From assembly GCF_008017445.1 (NCBI RefSeq), contig NZ_VRSW01000002.1, positions 124,001 through 188,000 of the forward strand: 64,000 nt of DNA, given 5' to 3'. The stretch comes from Microbacterium mitrae (GTDB taxonomy: Bacteria > Actinomycetota > Actinomycetes > Actinomycetales > Microbacteriaceae). Both the position numbers and the translations under genes were made by a program. Within the stretch, counting starts at the first letter, position 1. Each line of letters opens with the position of its first letter. Positions 1 through 8,323 of this stretch are shown piece after piece. The notes under the pieces are model-generated. The model was not told where the DNA came from. It ran no database searches and saw only the letters and a list, made by a program, of their open reading frames with translations.

Positions 1-696
1 TTGATCAAGGTTCGTGGCGAGTGCTGTCGCGCCGGCGACCGCGACGGGCATCGCGACCACGCCGGCGAACGGGATCAGAATCGTGAGGTTGGCGGCGATA
101 CCAAAGCCGGTGATGCGGGCGCGGTTGGCGGCGATAACCGTGTCGTCGGAGACCGTGGAGCGCACCAGATCTTCGCCAAGTTCGCGCCCGGCAGCGACGG
201 CGGCAACGATCCAGCCCAGCACGAAGCCGACCACCGGAATGAGCGACAACAGCAGCACGGCAATCGCGAGCGGAATGCCGGTGAAGAAGCCTAGGATCGT
301 GCTTGCAAACAGCCTGCTGGTGCTCTCGCGGCGAGGCTGCAGCTTCGAGTGGGCGTGCTCGGCCACCGCGCGACGCAATCGTACGTAGGCGAACTCGCCG
401 ACGGTGGCGACCAGGCCGCGATATAGCCGGGTCGACAGGTAGATCACGGCGCCGAAGAGTCCGAATGAGACGCCAACGCGAAAGACCGCGGCCCAGATCG
501 CGTTCCAGTCATTGGCGAAAGGCGTGACAGCGATCGCGATTTGTGGCAAGTAGACCAAAAACGCAACGACCGCGGCGGCAAGAACCACCCACACCACGGC
601 CGCGGGGATGAGCGCCGTTTGCATCGCCTTGGGGGTGCGGCGGAACCACGCAAAGGAGTCTCCGAAGTCGGCAATGCCCCGCATGAAATCCCGCAC
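1..696 (-). CDS. EI24-domain (CysZ-like) membrane protein, partial
   Basis: The reverse-strand frame is open from position 696 to the window edge (232 codons), so the C-terminus is missing. The protein starts VRDFMRGIADFG and has several long hydrophobic segments around residues 25-50, 65-90, 130-165 and 190-225, separated by an Arg-rich loop. This layout and the N-terminal RG.xDFGDSFAWF-like stretch fit the EI24/CysZ family; its transport role here is inferred only from the family. A GTG at 696 is preferred over the in-frame ATG at 684 because a TATGCT hexamer lies exactly 6 nt upstream and no Shine-Dalgarno is visible, which suggests a leaderless start. It is divergent from the DUF3817 gene. 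Confidence 0.72.
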   Translation of the reverse strand, partial: MRDFMRGIADFGDSFAWFRRTPKAMQTALIPAAVVWVVLAAAVVAFLVYLPQIAIAVTPFANDWNAIWAAVFRVGVSFGLFGAVIYLSTRLYRGLVATVGEFAYVRLRRAVAEHAHSKLQPRRESTSRLFASTILGFFTGIPLAIAVLLLSLIPVVGFVLGWIVAAVAAGRELGEDLVRSTVSDDTVIAANRARITGFGIAANLTILIPFAGVVAMPVAVAGATALATNLDQ

Positions 697-702
697 GCGT
701 TT

Positions 703-708
703 AGCATA
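703..708 (-). promoter_or_regulatory. -10 element of a leaderless promoter (EI24 gene)
   Basis: Read on the minus strand this is TATGCT, followed by 6 nt and then the GTG start at 696. Same TAnnnT-N6-start layout as ten other genes in the window. Confidence 0.5.
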
Positions 709-823
709 GCCGCCCCGTGGTTCCGCGCTGGAGGAAAAGCTTACCGACACTGTGTCGGCAAACTTTCAGTCAACGGAACTATGCTTACGAGGGCGAAAAT
801 CGCCGCCGTTTTCAAGGAGAACC

Positions 824-1288
824 GTGTTCCGCGCACCCAAGACGCTGTTTCGCACTCTGGCTATCGCCGAGGTCATCACCTGGACGATTCTGATCGCCGC
901 CCTCATTGCCCGCGCCGTTGGTGCCCCAGGCATTGTGGTCACCATCGGCGGCGCCATTCACGGTTTCGTGTTCTTGTCGTATGGCGCCACCGCCATTCTG
1001 GTCGCCATGAACCAGCGCTGGAAGGTGGGCCCGACCATTCTGGCCATTGCTGCCGCCGTGATTCCGTACGCGACGGTTCCCGTTGAAATGGGCTTGCAGC
1101 GTCGCGGCATGCTGGAGGGCGCATGGCGCTTGGAACAGAGTGATGACCCCCGCGACCAGCGCTGGTACGACCGCTGGATGCGGTTCTTCCTGAACCGGCC
1201 GTGGGCGCTCGCGCTGATCATCGTGGTCGCCATTGTTGCGCTGTACACCGTACTTCTGCTTGTTGGCCCTCCCGGCGGCAGCAAGTAA
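824..1288 (+). CDS. DUF3817 domain membrane protein
   Basis: 154 residues starting at GTG 824, chosen because AAGGAG sits 5 nt upstream; an upstream in-frame start at 752 lacks this signal. Four hydrophobic segments are visible (roughly residues 10-33, 38-60, 68-88 and 126-148). The core pattern, with an EVITW stretch in the first helix, a GAIHGFVFL stretch in the second and an NQRWKVGP loop, is typical of the small actinobacterial DUF3817 family, whose function is unknown. The insertion between helices 3 and 4 is charged (R/D/E/W-rich) and probably cytoplasmic. Inner-membrane location is inferred from hydropathy. Confidence 0.82.
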   Translation: MFRAPKTLFRTLAIAEVITWTILIAALIARAVGAPGIVVTIGGAIHGFVFLSYGATAILVAMNQRWKVGPTILAIAAAVIPYATVPVEMGLQRRGMLEGAWRLEQSDDPRDQRWYDRWMRFFLNRPWALALIIVVAIVALYTVLLLVGPPGGSK

Positions 1289-1356
1289 CGCCGCATTCGG
1301 TAACACACCATGACCGCGCGTTTGCCGCGGCTCGGCAGGTGTGGTGACATAGAAAC

Positions 1357-2091
1357 GTGAGCAATGCCGAGCAGCAGTACGCCCAGTTTCGTGCCGACCG
1401 CATTGCGGAGGTCACCGCTCAGCGCGGCGCGCTCTCCCTGGTGCTAACCCACTGGGATCAGCCGGGTGAGCCGGCCGCTAGCGAGGCCACCGCGCTCGCC
1501 GATTTTCCCGATACCGCGGTGCTCACGCGCCTCAGCCGGCCGCACATCGACACCGGCGAGATGCAGCACGGCTATCGCGTCTGGCAGTCGGATTCGCCGG
1601 CGGCACAGGCCTTCGAAGGCATTGATGCCTACCCGTACGACCCGGCGTGGGTCGTCACCGGGCGGTTCGAATTTGTCGACGCCGACCGCGTGGTTCCGTT
1701 TGAGCACCTCCGCGACGGTGGCGCGCTTCGCCGCCATGCCGTCTCCGGTGACCTTGTGTTCACGCATGACGGCACCGAATATCGTGTGGAAGCACTGGAC
1801 ACCGAGCTGCCGACGGGGCCTGGCCTGCAATTGGTCTTTGCCGACACGACAAATGGCGCCGAGACGTATGGCGCCGGACGCTTTCTTTACGTGCCGCTGC
1901 CGGACCTCGGGCGGGCGCTCAAGCCCGGCGACGTCTTGCCCGTCACGCTCAACTTCAACACGGCAGAGATTCCGCCGTGCGGCTTCTCCAACCAGATGAA
2001 CTGCCCGCTGCCGCCGCTGCGCAACCGCCTCCCGTTTGCCGTTGGTGCAGGCGAGAAGAAGGTGCAGTACGCCGACGGCTTTTCGCTGTAA
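1357..2091 (+). CDS. DUF1684 domain protein
   Basis: 244 residues beginning at GTG 1357. There is no clear Shine-Dalgarno and the start follows a TGACAT hexamer by 6 nt, so it may be leaderless. The C-terminal half carries the DUF1684 hallmarks: a GRFLYVPLPD strand, LNFNTAEIPPC, FSNQMNCPLPP and a RLPFAVGAGEKK tail (about residues 170-240). The earlier PYDPAWVVTGRFEF stretch (about residues 90-103) is also family-typical. No signal peptide or membrane segment is seen, so it should be cytosolic. The biochemical role of this family is not established. It runs convergently into the Cds1 gene with only 17 bp between stops. Confidence 0.85.
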   Translation: MSNAEQQYAQFRADRIAEVTAQRGALSLVLTHWDQPGEPAASEATALADFPDTAVLTRLSRPHIDTGEMQHGYRVWQSDSPAAQAFEGIDAYPYDPAWVVTGRFEFVDADRVVPFEHLRDGGALRRHAVSGDLVFTHDGTEYRVEALDTELPTGPGLQLVFADTTNGAETYGAGRFLYVPLPDLGRALKPGDVLPVTLNFNTAEIPPCGFSNQMNCPLPPLRNRLPFAVGAGEKKVQYADGFSL

Positions 2092-2108
2092 GGGCAGCGC
2101 CCTAGCCG

Positions 2109-3221
2109 CTACGCGTCAAGCAGCTCGTCGATCATGGCGCGGTACGGCGTCGTGTCAATGCCCTGTTCGGCAAGCCATTCGTCATTGTAATAGCGGTCGA
2201 CATAGCGCTCGCCGCCGTCGCACAGCAGGGTCAGCACGCTGCCCGATTCGCCGCGCGAGCGCATCTCGGCGATGATGCGCAACGCCGCCCACAGGCCCGT
2301 TCCGGTGGAACCACCCGCCATGCGCCCCATGCGTGCCTGGAGCGCGTGAATGGTTGCGATACTTGCGGCATCCGGAACCTTCATCATGCGGTCAATGACT
2401 GATGGCAAGAAGCTCGGCTCCATGCGAGGGCGCCCAATGCCTTCGATGCGGCCCGGAGTCTCGCAACGCTCTTGCGCGTTGCCACCCAACCAGCCATCGA
2501 AGAAGCACGAGTTTTCGGGGTCGGCCACGGCAATGCGGGTCGCGCGCTGCGTGTAACGCACGTAGCGGCCGATCGTGGCGGAGGTTCCGCCGGTGCCCGC
2601 CGTCGTGACGATCCACGTCGGCTCCGGGTGGGGCTCCTCAGCCATCTGGCGAAAGATTGATTCGGCGACGTTGTTGTTGCCGCGCCAGTCGGTGGCGCGC
2701 TCGGCGTAGGTGAACTGGTCAATAAAGTGACCGCCCGTCTCCTCGGCCAACCGCATCGATTCGCTGGAAACCGTGCGTGCGTCGTCAACGTAATGCACGG
2801 TTCCGCCCGCGAACTCGATCAGGCGCGTCTTCTCAGAGCTGGTGGAACGCGGCACCACCGCGATGAACGGAACCCCGATGAGGCGAGCAAAGTACGCCTC
2901 AGATACCGCCGTGGAACCGCTGGAGGCTTCGATGACCGGCACGCCCGGACGAATCCACCCGTTGGCCAAGCCGTACAAAAACAGCGAGCGCGCGAGGCGG
3001 TGCTTGAGGGAGCCGGTGATGTGGGTGGATTCGTCTTTGAGGTAGAGCTGGATGTTCCACTCGGCGGGGAGTGGAAACTGCAGCAGATGCGTGTCGGCGG
3101 TGCGTTGTGCGTCGGCGTTCACCGCGCGAATGGCCTGCTGTACCCACGCGTCATAGCCGGTGTCGCTTCGATCAACGTCGACGGTGGTCGTGTCGGTCAG
3201 AATGCTGGGTGGCGTGCGCAT
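2109..3221 (-). CDS. cds1: PLP-dependent cysteine synthase-family protein, Cds1-like L-cysteine desulfhydrase
   Basis: 370 residues, fold-type II PLP enzyme. The Schiff-base lysine is in SLKHR (K73), the substrate loop is ASSGST (about 99-104) and the phosphate-binding loop is TAGTGGTS (about 207-214). Sequence features match the actinobacterial Cds1 (Rv3684-type) branch, which degrades L-cysteine to H2S, pyruvate and ammonia, better than CysK/CysM. The long insertion with [13 protein letters not shown] is characteristic of that branch. Start at ATG 3221 is supported by AAGGGAG 4 nt upstream. If the branch assignment is wrong it would be a cysteine synthase-like lyase of unknown substrate. 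Confidence 0.8.
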   Translation of the reverse strand: MRTPPSILTDTTTVDVDRSDTGYDAWVQQAIRAVNADAQRTADTHLLQFPLPAEWNIQLYLKDESTHITGSLKHRLARSLFLYGLANGWIRPGVPVIEASSGSTAVSEAYFARLIGVPFIAVVPRSTSSEKTRLIEFAGGTVHYVDDARTVSSESMRLAEETGGHFIDQFTYAERATDWRGNNNVAESIFRQMAEEPHPEPTWIVTTAGTGGTSATIGRYVRYTQRATRIAVADPENSCFFDGWLGGNAQERCETPGRIEGIGRPRMEPSFLPSVIDRMMKVPDAASIATIHALQARMGRMAGGSTGTGLWAALRIIAEMRSRGESGSVLTLLCDGGERYVDRYYNDEWLAEQGIDTTPYRAMIDELLDA

Positions 3222-3262
3222 CGAACTCCCTTGTGTCTCGATGCTTTGAGTTTAGTGGCGGC

Positions 3263-4066
3263 TCAGTCGATGTCTTTCGACAGTCGCTGGGATGCCCACA
3301 CCGGAATGAAGGAGGCAATGATCACGATGGTGGCAACCACATTGACCATGCTGGCTTCGTTCGGGCGCGCCATCTGGTTAAAGATCCACAGCGGCAGGGT
3401 CTCAACGCCCGGGGGCGCGGTGAAGATGGTGACCACGACCTCGTCAAAGCTGAGGGCGAAGGCCAGGATGCCACCCGCGATGAAGGCGCTGCGGAACTGC
3501 GGGAATGTTATGAGGCGGAAGGTCTGCCACGGCGTTGCGCCAAGATCGCGCGATGCCTCTTCAACGTTGGGGCTGAGCCGGCGCAACCGCGCGAACACGT
3601 TGTTGAACACCATGACGATGCAGAACGTGGCGTGGGCGATGATCATGCCGAAGTAGCCGACGTGAATGCCGATCGGCTCCAGCACCTGGTTGAAGGTGTT
3701 ATTCAACGCCACACCGGTGACGATGCCGGGCAGGGCGATCGGCAGCACCACCAGAAGGTTTACGGCCTGCTTGCCGAAGAAGTCGAAGCGCTGCAAGGCG
3801 TAGGCGACGAGCGTGCCGAGAACGAGGGCGATGGCGGTGGCACCCAGCCCAACGAGAACCGAGTTGAGCAGGGCCGCCCGCACCGGCTCATTGGCAAACG
3901 TCTTGCCCCACCAGTCGGTGGAGAACTCCTCAATGGGCCAGCTGGAGATGCGAGCCGCGTTAAACGAGTTGCTGATCACCAGGAACAGCGGAACATACAT
4001 GAACGCGAGCACGGCGGCGACGATGATGCCGAGGATGACCTTGGCTCCGGTGGAGAGGCGAAGCAT
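3263..4066 (-). CDS. potC: polyamine ABC transporter permease (PotC-type)
   Basis: 267 residues with six hydrophobic segments. The cytoplasmic EAA loop (EEASRDLGATPW, about residues 169-180) marks it as a binding-protein-dependent permease of the spermidine/putrescine group. It is the last gene of the potA-potD-potB-potC order on the minus strand and starts 2 bp after the potB stop, so translation is probably coupled. It would pair with PotB in the membrane and take energy from PotA. The substrate (polyamine) is inferred from the binding protein and gene order, not from the permease itself. Confidence 0.88.
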   Translation of the reverse strand: MLRLSTGAKVILGIIVAAVLAFMYVPLFLVISNSFNAARISSWPIEEFSTDWWGKTFANEPVRAALLNSVLVGLGATAIALVLGTLVAYALQRFDFFGKQAVNLLVVLPIALPGIVTGVALNNTFNQVLEPIGIHVGYFGMIIAHATFCIVMVFNNVFARLRRLSPNVEEASRDLGATPWQTFRLITFPQFRSAFIAGGILAFALSFDEVVVTIFTAPPGVETLPLWIFNQMARPNEASMVNVVATIVIIASFIPVWASQRLSKDID

Positions 4067-4068
4067 GA

Positions 4069-4896
4069 TTACATCCTTTCCAGAGCGCCGGTGCGCTGCA
4101 CGCTCAGCAGGTAGATGACAACGAAGGTGATCGGAACCATGGCGAAGGCGGCGGCAAGCGGCGGGTTCAGGTTGATGTTCAGCGCGATGAGGCTACCGAT
4201 CATCTGGGTCGAGCCGCCGACAAACTTGGCAGCGATGTAGTCACCGAGGCTCAGCGAGAACGTGAAGATGGAGCCCGCGATGAGGGCCGGCTTGATGAGC
4301 GGAACCACGACCGTGAAGATGGTGCGCCCGGCGCCTGCGCCGAGGTCCGCGGAGGCGTCGAACAGGTTGCTGGGAAGCTGGCGGATCGCGGTGTAAACCG
4401 GAACGGCCATGTACGGCAACCACAGGTAGGTGAGCGTCAGGATGGTGGTGAACTCGCTGAAGCCGGGGCCGTGGCCGCCGATGGGGGCGAGTAACCAGTT
4501 GACGAATCCGTTCTCGGTGAACGCAATGCGCATGGCGAGAATCTTGACGAGATATCCGGCCCACAGCGGCATCGTGATGGCGACGGCGAGTACGGCACGC
4601 AGCCAGGGCTTAGCGATCTTCGCCATGAAGATGCCGAGCGGAATCGAGATGAGAATGCACAGCACCGTAACGCCGAGGGCAATGCCCAGCGTCTTGAGCG
4701 CAGTGGAGAAGTAGGCGCTGTTGGTGAACAGCTGCTCGAAGTTGCGTAGCGTGAAGCCCGGCTTGACCTTCGAGGTAAACGAATCGGTGGTCCAGAACGC
4801 CGTGATGAGAAGCATCGTCAGCGAGAAAATGTAGATACCGACAAGCCAGGCCATCGGCAGCGCCAGAAGTGCGGCGAGTTGCCCTCGACGTTTCAT
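4069..4896 (-). CDS. potB: polyamine ABC transporter permease (PotB-type)
   Basis: 275 residues from ATG 4896 (MKRRGQLAALLALP). I prefer this start to the in-frame GTG at 4950 because the extra 18 residues are encoded by one arm of a strong hairpin and the first membrane helix directly follows MKRRG. Six hydrophobic segments and an EAA loop (DASADLGAGAGRTI) are visible. It forms the second half of the permease heterodimer with PotC. It lies downstream of potD, separated by the hairpin at 4923-4950, which probably lowers permease expression relative to the binding protein. Confidence 0.87.
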   Translation of the reverse strand: MKRRGQLAALLALPMAWLVGIYIFSLTMLLITAFWTTDSFTSKVKPGFTLRNFEQLFTNSAYFSTALKTLGIALGVTVLCILISIPLGIFMAKIAKPWLRAVLAVAITMPLWAGYLVKILAMRIAFTENGFVNWLLAPIGGHGPGFSEFTTILTLTYLWLPYMAVPVYTAIRQLPSNLFDASADLGAGAGRTIFTVVVPLIKPALIAGSIFTFSLSLGDYIAAKFVGGSTQMIGSLIALNINLNPPLAAAFAMVPITFVVIYLLSVQRTGALERM

Positions 4897-4922
4897 GAGT
4901 CGATCCGTTCTGTGAAGAAGAG

Positions 4923-4950
4923 GTGGGCGGAAGATCGCTCTCCCGCCCAC
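4923..4950 (-). terminator. intra-operon hairpin between potD and potB
   Basis: GTGGGCGG (4923-4930) and CCGCCCAC (4943-4950) form a perfect 8-bp GC-rich stem with a 12-nt loop, starting 11 bp after the potD stop. There is no U-tract. Such hairpins after substrate-binding-protein genes commonly act as partial terminators or mRNA-end stabilisers; the role here is inferred. Confidence 0.6.
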
Positions 4951-4960
4951 CGGGGAATGA

Positions 4961-6139
4961 CTAGCCCTTGACCTTGGCCCAGGCGTCGGTCCACTGCTGG
5001 AAGTTGGTGCACGTCACATCGGTGCGACCATCAATGCACTGCTCGATCGGAGTGGTCCAGAACCAAACGTTCTTGAAGTACTCCTCGTCGGTGGCGTTGT
5101 AGTAGTCGCAGTGCGCCTTCGCCTCGTCGTTCAGCTCGCAGAACGCGGCGTTGGCGGGTGCCATACCGAAGTTCATCGCGATGGCGCCGTTGACCTCAGG
5201 CGAGGAGGTGTAGTTCATCCACTCGTAGGCGCAGTTGGGGTTCTTCGCGTCGGTGGCGAGCATCCACGCGTCGGACCATCCGGTCGAACCCTCCTTCGGC
5301 AGAACCGACTTGAACTTGTCGTCTTCAGTCAGCTTGCGAAGCACCTCCCACGAGGTTCCCAGCTCCGTGGTCCCGCCAACGAACGACGTGATCTGTGCGG
5401 CAGGGTCTGCCCAGTACTCAGACACGATCTTGTTCTGCTGCTGCAGCAGCTCGATTGCCGCGTCAAGCTGCGTCTGGTCCAGCGCGTAGGGGTTCTTGAT
5501 GCCGAGCTCGGGGTCAGTTGCCATCAGGTAGATGGCGGCATCGGCGATGTAGATCGGCGCGTCGTAGGCGATGACCTTGCCGGCGTAGGGGCTGTCTGCC
5601 TCCCAGGCAACGCTCCAGCTGTCGGGGGTCTCGGTGACGACCTCCGAGTTGTACTGCAGGATGTTGGCGCCACGGCCGATCGGCACGCCGTAGCTCTTGC
5701 CGTTGAGCGTGTCGTAGATCTGGCCCTTCATGCCCTCGACGATGTCGTCGCCGAAGTTGGGGATCAACTCGAGGTTGAGGGGCTGCACATCGCCGCCGAC
5801 GATGAGGCGAAGGCTCGCGTCGCCAGAAGCCGAAACGAGGTCGTAGTCGCCACTCTGCATGAGCTGAACCATCTCGTCGCTCGTTCCCGCGACCTTGCGG
5901 TTAACGACACATCCGGTCTGCTCGGTGAATTCGTCTGACCAGGCCGGCTCCACAAAACCCGACCACGCGACGATGTTGACTTCTCCTTCGTATTCGCCCT
6001 TCTCTTGCATCATTGGAACATCGGGAACCTCGATGCTGAGGCCGTCGGATGAGCCGTCGGTGGCGCCTGAGGAACATCCGGCGAGGACGAGCGTTGCGGC
6101 TGCCGCGACGGCGGCGCCGGCCAAAATGCGTGAACGCAT
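4961..6139 (-). CDS. potD: polyamine-binding lipoprotein (PotD-type)
   Basis: 392 residues. The N-terminus is a lipoprotein signal: MRSRILAGA, a hydrophobic core, then lipobox LAGC with the acylated Cys near residue 22, followed by a Ser/Gly linker. The mature part has the PotD-like GEVNIVAWSGFVEPAW start and a late WTTPIEQCIDG stretch. It would be anchored outside the membrane and feed polyamines to PotB/PotC. An AAGGAG lies 5 nt upstream of ATG 6139. It sits between potA and potB. A different cationic or amine substrate cannot be excluded. Confidence 0.88.
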   Translation of the reverse strand: MRSRILAGAAVAAAATLVLAGCSSGATDGSSDGLSIEVPDVPMMQEKGEYEGEVNIVAWSGFVEPAWSDEFTEQTGCVVNRKVAGTSDEMVQLMQSGDYDLVSASGDASLRLIVGGDVQPLNLELIPNFGDDIVEGMKGQIYDTLNGKSYGVPIGRGANILQYNSEVVTETPDSWSVAWEADSPYAGKVIAYDAPIYIADAAIYLMATDPELGIKNPYALDQTQLDAAIELLQQQNKIVSEYWADPAAQITSFVGGTTELGTSWEVLRKLTEDDKFKSVLPKEGSTGWSDAWMLATDAKNPNCAYEWMNYTSSPEVNGAIAMNFGMAPANAAFCELNDEAKAHCDYYNATDEEYFKNVWFWTTPIEQCIDGRTDVTCTNFQQWTDAWAKVKG

Positions 6140-6226
6140 GGTGTCTCCTTGTTGGTGTTGAACTGCTGTTCTGGGTGCTGAGTTCGTAAGAGTGTTGAGC
6201 TAGGAAGGTGAGGCAGGGGCCTCGCG

Positions 6227-7288
6227 TTAGGGGAGCGGAACCGCGTGGTTACTCGACCACGCGACCCGAACGGCATCGCCGCGCCCGAAGGGAGCCTGAT
6301 CTGCCGGGTGATGCGCATTCTGCGCCTCGGCGATCACGCGGTGGTTGCCGTCGGTTTCGACGATGTAGCGCGTCGTCGGGCCGGTGTAAACCGTCTCGGA
6401 GATGACACCCGCGAGCGACACCTCATCGGCGGCGACAACAGAACCGGCCGCCACGACGCGCACGCGCTCGGGGCGAATGCTGATGCTGCCGACGGCGCCC
6501 TCCTGGTCGACCGATGCGGGAAGGATGTTGGAGAGGCCGAGGAAGCGAGCGACAAACTCGGTCTGCGGAAACTCGTAAACGTCGCGGGCGGTGCCGATCT
6601 GCTCGATCTTGCCGTTATTGAAAACGGCCACGCGGTCGCTCAGGGTGAGAGCTTCTTCCTGGTCGTGGGTGACGAAGATGAAGGTAATGCCGACCTCGCG
6701 CTGAATCTGCTTGAGCTCAATCTGCATTTCTTCACGCAGCTGCTTGTCGAGGGCGCCGAGCGGCTCGTCGAGGAGCAGAACTTCGGGCTTGAGGATGAGT
6801 GCGCGTGCGAGCGCGATGCGCTGGCGCTGGCCGCCCGAGAGCTGGTGGGGGAGTCGGTTGGCGACGGCGCTCAGTCGCACCTGCTCGAGCGCGGTTGCCA
6901 CTTCTTTCTCACGCTCCGCGCGGGAAACTCCGCGCACCTTGAGTCCGTAGCCCACGTTTTCCGCGATGGTGAGGTGCGGAAACAGCGCGTAGTCCTGAAA
7001 GACGGTGTTTACCTGGCGGCGGTGCGGCGGCAGGTTCGTGACATCCGTGTCGCCGAGCATGATGGTTCCGCTCGTTGCCTCTTCGAAGCCGGCAATCATG
7101 CGCAGCACCGTGGTCTTACCCGAGCCCGATGGGCCGAGCATGGAAAGAAACTCGCCCTTCTTCACGTGCAGTTCGAGGTCTTTTACGGCGGTGAAGTCAC
7201 CGAACGTCTTGGTGACGTTGGTCAGCGAAACCGCGGCGGTCGCCTCATCGGCAACGGCGGTTGTAGTGGGCTGGGCATCGGTGCGCAT
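6227..7288 (-). CDS. potA: polyamine ABC transporter ATP-binding protein (PotA-type)
   Basis: 353 residues. Walker A GPSGSGKTT (about 52-60), Q-loop VFQDYALFPH (about 96-105), signature LSGGQRQR (about 150-157), Walker B VLLLDEP (about 170-176) and switch His in FVTHDQEEAL. A C-terminal TOBE-like region (about 270-350) is present, as expected for PotA/UgpC-type ATPases. First gene of the operon; start ATG 7288 with GAGGAG 5 nt upstream. A TTGCAA/TATGTT promoter lies 40-70 bp upstream in the spacer shared with the divergent FadR-type regulator, which is the likely controller. Confidence 0.92.
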   Translation of the reverse strand: MRTDAQPTTTAVADEATAAVSLTNVTKTFGDFTAVKDLELHVKKGEFLSMLGPSGSGKTTVLRMIAGFEEATSGTIMLGDTDVTNLPPHRRQVNTVFQDYALFPHLTIAENVGYGLKVRGVSRAEREKEVATALEQVRLSAVANRLPHQLSGGQRQRIALARALILKPEVLLLDEPLGALDKQLREEMQIELKQIQREVGITFIFVTHDQEEALTLSDRVAVFNNGKIEQIGTARDVYEFPQTEFVARFLGLSNILPASVDQEGAVGSISIRPERVRVVAAGSVVAADEVSLAGVISETVYTGPTTRYIVETDGNHRVIAEAQNAHHPADQAPFGRGDAVRVAWSSNHAVPLP

Positions 7289-7305
7289 CCTGGCTCCTCA
7301 GACTT

Positions 7306-7318
7306 CTTTGATCACAAG
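7306..7318. promoter_or_regulatory. possible FadR-type operator in the potA leader
   Basis: CTTTGATCACAAG is an imperfect inverted repeat between the potA -10 box and its start codon. Its place next to a divergent FadR-family gene makes it a candidate operator; the match to any consensus is weak. Confidence 0.3.
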
Positions 7319-7327
7319 GTGTGAGTA

Positions 7328-7356
7328 AACATATAAAAGCAGAGGATAGATTGCAA
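7328..7356 (-). promoter_or_regulatory. putative promoter of potA-D-B-C
   Basis: On the minus strand, -35 TTGCAA (7351-7356), 17-bp spacer, -10 TATGTT (7328-7333). It lies in an AT-rich stretch unlike its surroundings, about 40 bp upstream of potA. Confidence 0.55.
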
Positions 7357-7361
7357 GTGCT

Positions 7362-7389
7362 TTGCGAAATTGTTTCCGCGGCGTAACAT
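7362..7389 (+). promoter_or_regulatory. putative promoter of the FadR-type regulator gene
   Basis: -35 TTGCGA (7362-7367), 16-bp spacer, -10 TAACAT (7384-7389). It nearly abuts the divergent potA promoter, so one bound regulator could affect both. Confidence 0.4.
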
Positions 7390-7505
7390 GCACCGCAGAG
7401 CGTGAGCGATTCACCCCGCCACGCTTTGGGGATGGCATCGGGGGCGATGCAACACCCCTCCATGCGTGCCGTGTATACGCAGAAAGGAATGAAAGAATCG
7501 AGCCG

Positions 7506-8261
7506 ATGTCAGCCTCGACCACCACCGCGAAGAAGTCCGCAGCCCCGCACCGCATGCAGGGCGCGCTGTTCATGCCGATCGGTGATGAGGGCCGCGCTGA
7601 GCTCGTGGAGCGCCGTCTTTCCGAGGCGATCACGGGTGGTCATTTGCGCGCCGGGGAGCGGTTGCCAGCTGAGCAAGACCTCGCCCGAACGCTGGGCGTT
7701 GCCCCCGTTACCGTGCGCGAAGCGCTGGGCGTTTTACGCGAGCGCGGGCTCATCGTCACGCGGCGCGGTCGCAACGGCGGCAGCTTCGTTGCCGAGGGGG
7801 CCGACCCCCTCGTCTTCGCGCGTCAGGCCGTGCAATCGTCGTCGCGCCTCGCGCTTCGAGACCTCGGTGCGCACTACGCGGCGATCACCGTCGGGGCCGT
7901 GCGGTTGGCAGCTCGACGCGCAGACCAGGCAGAGGCCACCGCACTCGTGGCGCGCATCGATCGTGCAGAAGAATCAGACCTCGGCGCGTGGCGCCGCACG
8001 CTCGATGATGTACAGGTCGAACTGGTGGCCCTCAGCCAGTCGGCACGGCTCACGCGTGAGCAAATGAAACTGCAGTCCGAAATGAGCCCCTACCTGCGGC
8101 TCATTGACGGCGACCCGCAGTCTCGCCTCGTCCTGCGAAGCCACCTCCGCGACGCTGCTGTCGCGGTAAGCGAGGGCGACGCAACGGCCGCTGGCACGGC
8201 CATCGAAGAGTTCGTAACCCGCGCCGTTCACGACCTCGTCGTTATGCAATCGGAAATCTAG
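7506..8261 (+). CDS. FadR/GntR-family transcriptional regulator
   Basis: 251 residues from ATG 7506; a longer in-frame extension to 7362 would overlap the promoter and contains no domain. The N-terminal winged helix (about residues 30-95) has the GntR pattern: ERRLSEAITGGHLRAGERLPAEQDLARTL, split here as helix 1 and helix 2, then a VTVREAL recognition helix and an RRGRNGGSFV wing. The C-terminal region is helical and resembles an FCD-type ligand domain, which in this family often senses small carboxylates or amines. Divergent from the polyamine importer and followed by a Cache protein, so it probably controls polyamine uptake in response to a ligand. Confidence 0.85.
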   Translation: MSASTTTAKKSAAPHRMQGALFMPIGDEGRAELVERRLSEAITGGHLRAGERLPAEQDLARTLGVAPVTVREALGVLRERGLIVTRRGRNGGSFVAEGADPLVFARQAVQSSSRLALRDLGAHYAAITVGAVRLAARRADQAEATALVARIDRAEESDLGAWRRTLDDVQVELVALSQSARLTREQMKLQSEMSPYLRLIDGDPQSRLVLRSHLRDAAVAVSEGDATAAGTAIEEFVTRAVHDLVVMQSEI

Positions 8262-8323
8262 AAATCGTGCCCAACCCGTCGCGATGAGTACGATGCAGTA
8301 ATCCCTTCAACCCGGAGACCTCT

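Noticed and set aside
6245..7324. 359-codon open frame on the plus strand opposite potA
   Set aside because: Mirror of the PotA coding frame; composition typical of a shadow frame and no domain.
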